Source: Salipaludibacillus sp. LMS25 (GTDB lineage: Bacteria > Bacillota > Bacilli > Bacillales > Salisediminibacteriaceae). Taken from it: a DNA stretch of 64,000 bases. The position numbers and the translations under genes are program-made. Below, in pieces: positions 62,099 through 64,000 of the stretch (the stretch's first letter is position 1; the number at the start of each line of letters is the position of its first letter). The stretch lies in contig NZ_CP093299.1 in NCBI RefSeq assembly GCF_024362805.1, positions 3,318,001-3,382,000 on the forward strand, written 5' to 3'. The notes under the pieces were generated by a model that searched no databases, had not been told where the DNA came from, and worked only from the letters and a program-made list of their open reading frames with translations.

Positions 62099-62205
62099 CG
62101 AAGATACCACCACGTAAATCTGTATATGAAATAAAACATAAAATGGAAAAGTCAGGTGTTAAAATCACGTTATGTGCAAGACCAAAAAAATTATCAGCTA
62201 ATTAG
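62095..62205 (+). CDS. 36-residue basic protein coupled to the alarmone synthetase gene
   Basis: MTKIPPRKSVYEIKHKMEKS then GVKITLCARPKKLSAN, 36 residues, net strongly positive. Its ATG overlaps the synthetase TGA (ATGA), and GGAGGCG at 62080-62086 can act as ribosome binding site, so translation by coupling is likely. No family recognised. It ends 17 bp before a terminator hairpin. Confidence 0.55.
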   Translation: MTKIPPRKSVYEIKHKMEKSGVKITLCARPKKLSAN

Positions 62206-62221
62206 CTGTTTATTATATAGT

Positions 62222-62270
62222 AAGGGAAAGCTTATGAGATAGCGTGATGTAGTCTCATGAGCTTTTCCTT
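62222..62270 (+). terminator. intrinsic terminator
   Basis: AAGGGAAAGCTTATGAGA pairs with TCTCATGAGCTTTTCCTT (few mismatches), 14-nt loop. It closes the alarmone synthetase transcript. Confidence 0.75.
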
Positions 62271-62321
62271 ATGTTAAAGTAAACTTAATGAATACACGAC
62301 TGGCAGGGGAGGTGGCAGATT

Positions 62322-63020
62322 ATGAAAGAAAGGCTTCACGTGCTTATTGTCGAAGATGACCCTTATATATCAGATCTGTTAAAATTGTATCTTATACGGG
62401 AAGGTTTCGAAGTTTCCATCGCCATTGATGGCGAAAAAGGATGGGAAAAATACTTTGATGAGCAACCAGATTTCGTTATTTTAGATATTATGCTACCAAA
62501 AATGGATGGCTGGGAAGTGTGTAGAGAGATCAGGCGAGATGAACGAAAAATCCCTATTTTAATGTTGACTGGTAAAGGAGAGAGTTACGACAAAATTAAA
62601 GGTCTAGACATGGGAGCTGATGATTACGTCGTTAAGCCGTTTGAACCGAAAGAGATTATTGCAAGGATGCAAGCGATTCTGAGGCGGACACATCCTAATA
62701 ACCATGAACGAAAACCACTGGCGTTTGAAAAATTAGAAATTGATATACAACAACATCAATTATGGCGCGGAGAAGATTCTCTCTTTTTACCACCGAAAGA
62801 ATTGGAATTATTATATTTTCTTGCCACAGAAAAAAATCAAGTCTTCACCCGGCAGCAGTTAGTAGATAGAATATGGGGATTCGATTATGAAGGGGACGTT
62901 CGAACAATTGATGTGCATATTAAACGTATTCGAGAGAAAATTGGGGATGAGTGGCCACATTGGAAACTAAAAACGATACGTGGCGTCGGCTACAAATTTG
63001 AGGTGAATGAACGTGTTTGA
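62322..63020 (+). CDS. OmpR/PhoB-family response regulator
   Basis: 232 residues. VLIVEDDPYISDLLKLYL with the acidic pair, phosphoacceptor D55 in FVILDIMLPKMDGWE, Thr in LMLTGKG, Lys in DDYVVKPFEP; C-terminal winged helix from about 130 with LPPKELELLYFLATEKNQVF and KTIRGVGYKFEV. It is of the PhoP/ResD-like build. Its stop overlaps the kinase start by 8 bp. Confidence 0.92.
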   Translation: MKERLHVLIVEDDPYISDLLKLYLIREGFEVSIAIDGEKGWEKYFDEQPDFVILDIMLPKMDGWEVCREIRRDERKIPILMLTGKGESYDKIKGLDMGADDYVVKPFEPKEIIARMQAILRRTHPNNHERKPLAFEKLEIDIQQHQLWRGEDSLFLPPKELELLYFLATEKNQVFTRQQLVDRIWGFDYEGDVRTIDVHIKRIREKIGDEWPHWKLKTIRGVGYKFEVNERV

Positions 63021-64000
63021 AAATAAAGGTATGTTTAGGAAATTATTTTCATCCCATTTAATTATTCTCCTTATATCCTTTGTTGTGTTTGCGGTATTAT
63101 TAAATTCACTTATTCATAATGAAATGACAGCGAGATACTCGAGAACGTTTGACCATCAGAAAGATCGACTCATTGAGCATTTCTCGAGGGCGGAAGAACA
63201 AGGTTGGAATGAAGAAACGTTGCAAACGTCGCTTGAAATGAGCATGAACCAAGAAAATAGACAAATCCTCCTTTTCGACCAGGAGGGCTATCCTATTTAT
63301 AACACCGGCTTCCTTGAAGGTATAGGCTTCTCTCGAGAAGATTTAGAACATGTATTGGATGAAGGCACCGTTAATAAGCGAATACAAGGTAAAGGCACCC
63401 AAGTTATTTATATGATTGCTGAGCCACTCATTATTCCCACCGCTGAATTTGAAGAGTACGTAATGGTGATGCTCTTCCACGAGTTTGATAATGAATCGAG
63501 CCAAATTATTTGGATCAGCTTTTTAACAGCAGGGTTTACTATTTTAATTACAGCTCTCATGATATTTTTCGTTTCAAGAAGAATAACGGCTCCACTGACG
63601 AACATGAGAAATGTGGCTATGCAGTATGCAAAAGGGGATTTCTCAGCTCGTATTCATGTTGAAAACAAGGATGAGATCGGACAGCTGGCGCGTACATTTA
63701 ATTATATGGCTAAAGAGCTTGGAAGTCTCGATCAGTTACGGAAAGAATTCGTTGCTAACGTATCCCACGATTTGAGGTCGCCGTTAACCTCTATAAGAGG
63801 ATTTTTAGGTGCGATGATGGATGGAACGATTCCGAAAGAAAAGCATCAGCATTATTTGACAATTATGCGTCATGAGACAGATCGACTTATGAAATTGGTA
63901 AATGATCTTCTTGATCAGACAAGTCTTGAGGCAGGAAATTGGAAGCTTGATCGCAAGCGGTATAACTTGACAGAACAGCTACGTACCATACTGGCCAAAA
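63013..64000 (+). CDS. sensor histidine kinase, truncated by the window end
   Basis: GTG start (AGGTG 7 nt upstream) overlapping the regulator gene; 329 codons are visible. Helix 1 at about 15-33, an extracytoplasmic sensor region to about 163, helix 2 at 166-187, HAMP (RRITAPLTNMRNVAMQYAKG, DEIGQLARTFNYMAKEL), and the H-box with H252 in FVANVSHDLRSPLTSIRGF. The HATPase domain lies beyond position 64000. It is the partner of the regulator at 62322. Confidence 0.92.
   Translation, partial: MFENKGMFRKLFSSHLIILLISFVVFAVLLNSLIHNEMTARYSRTFDHQKDRLIEHFSRAEEQGWNEETLQTSLEMSMNQENRQILLFDQEGYPIYNTGFLEGIGFSREDLEHVLDEGTVNKRIQGKGTQVIYMIAEPLIIPTAEFEEYVMVMLFHEFDNESSQIIWISFLTAGFTILITALMIFFVSRRITAPLTNMRNVAMQYAKGDFSARIHVENKDEIGQLARTFNYMAKELGSLDQLRKEFVANVSHDLRSPLTSIRGFLGAMMDGTIPKEKHQHYLTIMRHETDRLMKLVNDLLDQTSLEAGNWKLDRKRYNLTEQLRTILAK

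Overview
This 64 kb window comes from a low-GC Gram-positive endospore former of the family Bacillaceae. The protein set (GdhA, a GltC-like regulator, BmrA, ThiD, zinc-independent S14, a VanZ-like protein, a small alarmone synthetase) and the AGGAGG-type ribosome binding sites fit an alkaliphilic or halophilic Bacillus relative of the Salipaludibacillus/Evansella type; the exact genus is a guess. No rRNA, tRNA, CRISPR array, prophage or transposase gene was seen. Genes lie in short operons on both strands, separated by unusually long intergenic stretches full of dispersed repeats and gene remnants.

Layout. 0.1-7.9 kb: a ClbS-like protein, two acetyltransferases, a HTH-AbrB regulator coupled to a macrolide-type glycosyltransferase, and gdhA divergent from a gltC-like LysR gene. 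8-20 kb: a beta-helix surface protein, a TetR operon with two matching operators, a two-component system next to an ABC exporter, and an erythromycin-esterase homologue. 20-25 kb: a MerR operon with a textbook 19-bp-spacer promoter, a VOC protein, and a Zur-controlled zinc-starvation pair (rpsN2 and a COG0523 protein). 26-32 kb: a sugar symporter beside a membrane-anchored sugar-binding sensor, a YesM-type kinase and a YesN-type regulator. 33-46 kb: a serine hydrolase, VanZ plus a MacB-type ABC pair, BmrA, a polytopic protein of unknown function and a DUF418 protein. 46-52 kb: a Nudix gene behind a ykkC-class riboswitch, then a TPP-riboswitch operon. 52-64 kb: a regulator hit by a repeat insertion, an ArsR/permease pair, a radical SAM protein and a RIC/ScdA iron-sulfur repair protein each with an Fnr-like site, a DAACS symporter, a small alarmone synthetase and a two-component system that runs off the end.

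The most striking system is the operon at 47.4-52.1 kb: TPP riboswitch, ThiD, a nucleotide N-glycosidase (MilB type), a thymidylate-synthase relative carrying the Asn-to-Asp change of cytosine hydroxymethylases, a SAM methyltransferase, and a secreted thiaminase I with its catalytic Cys and Glu. This matches the logic of the Clostridium botulinum bacimethrin cluster: CMP to hydroxymethyl-CMP, to hydroxymethylcytosine, to the methoxypyrimidine antivitamin, plus a thiamine-destroying enzyme. Here it appears to be controlled by thiamine pyrophosphate.

The second striking feature is a repeat family (called A and B here; 19 full or partial copies). Each full copy has two hairpins, its arms covary between the A and B types, and TTTAT borders it on both sides. 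Copies abut head to tail sharing TTTAT, and one has inserted into a regulator gene. The layout resembles non-autonomous IS200/IS605-type elements. A third family (C; three copies of about 280 bp) is built from reiterated short hairpins.
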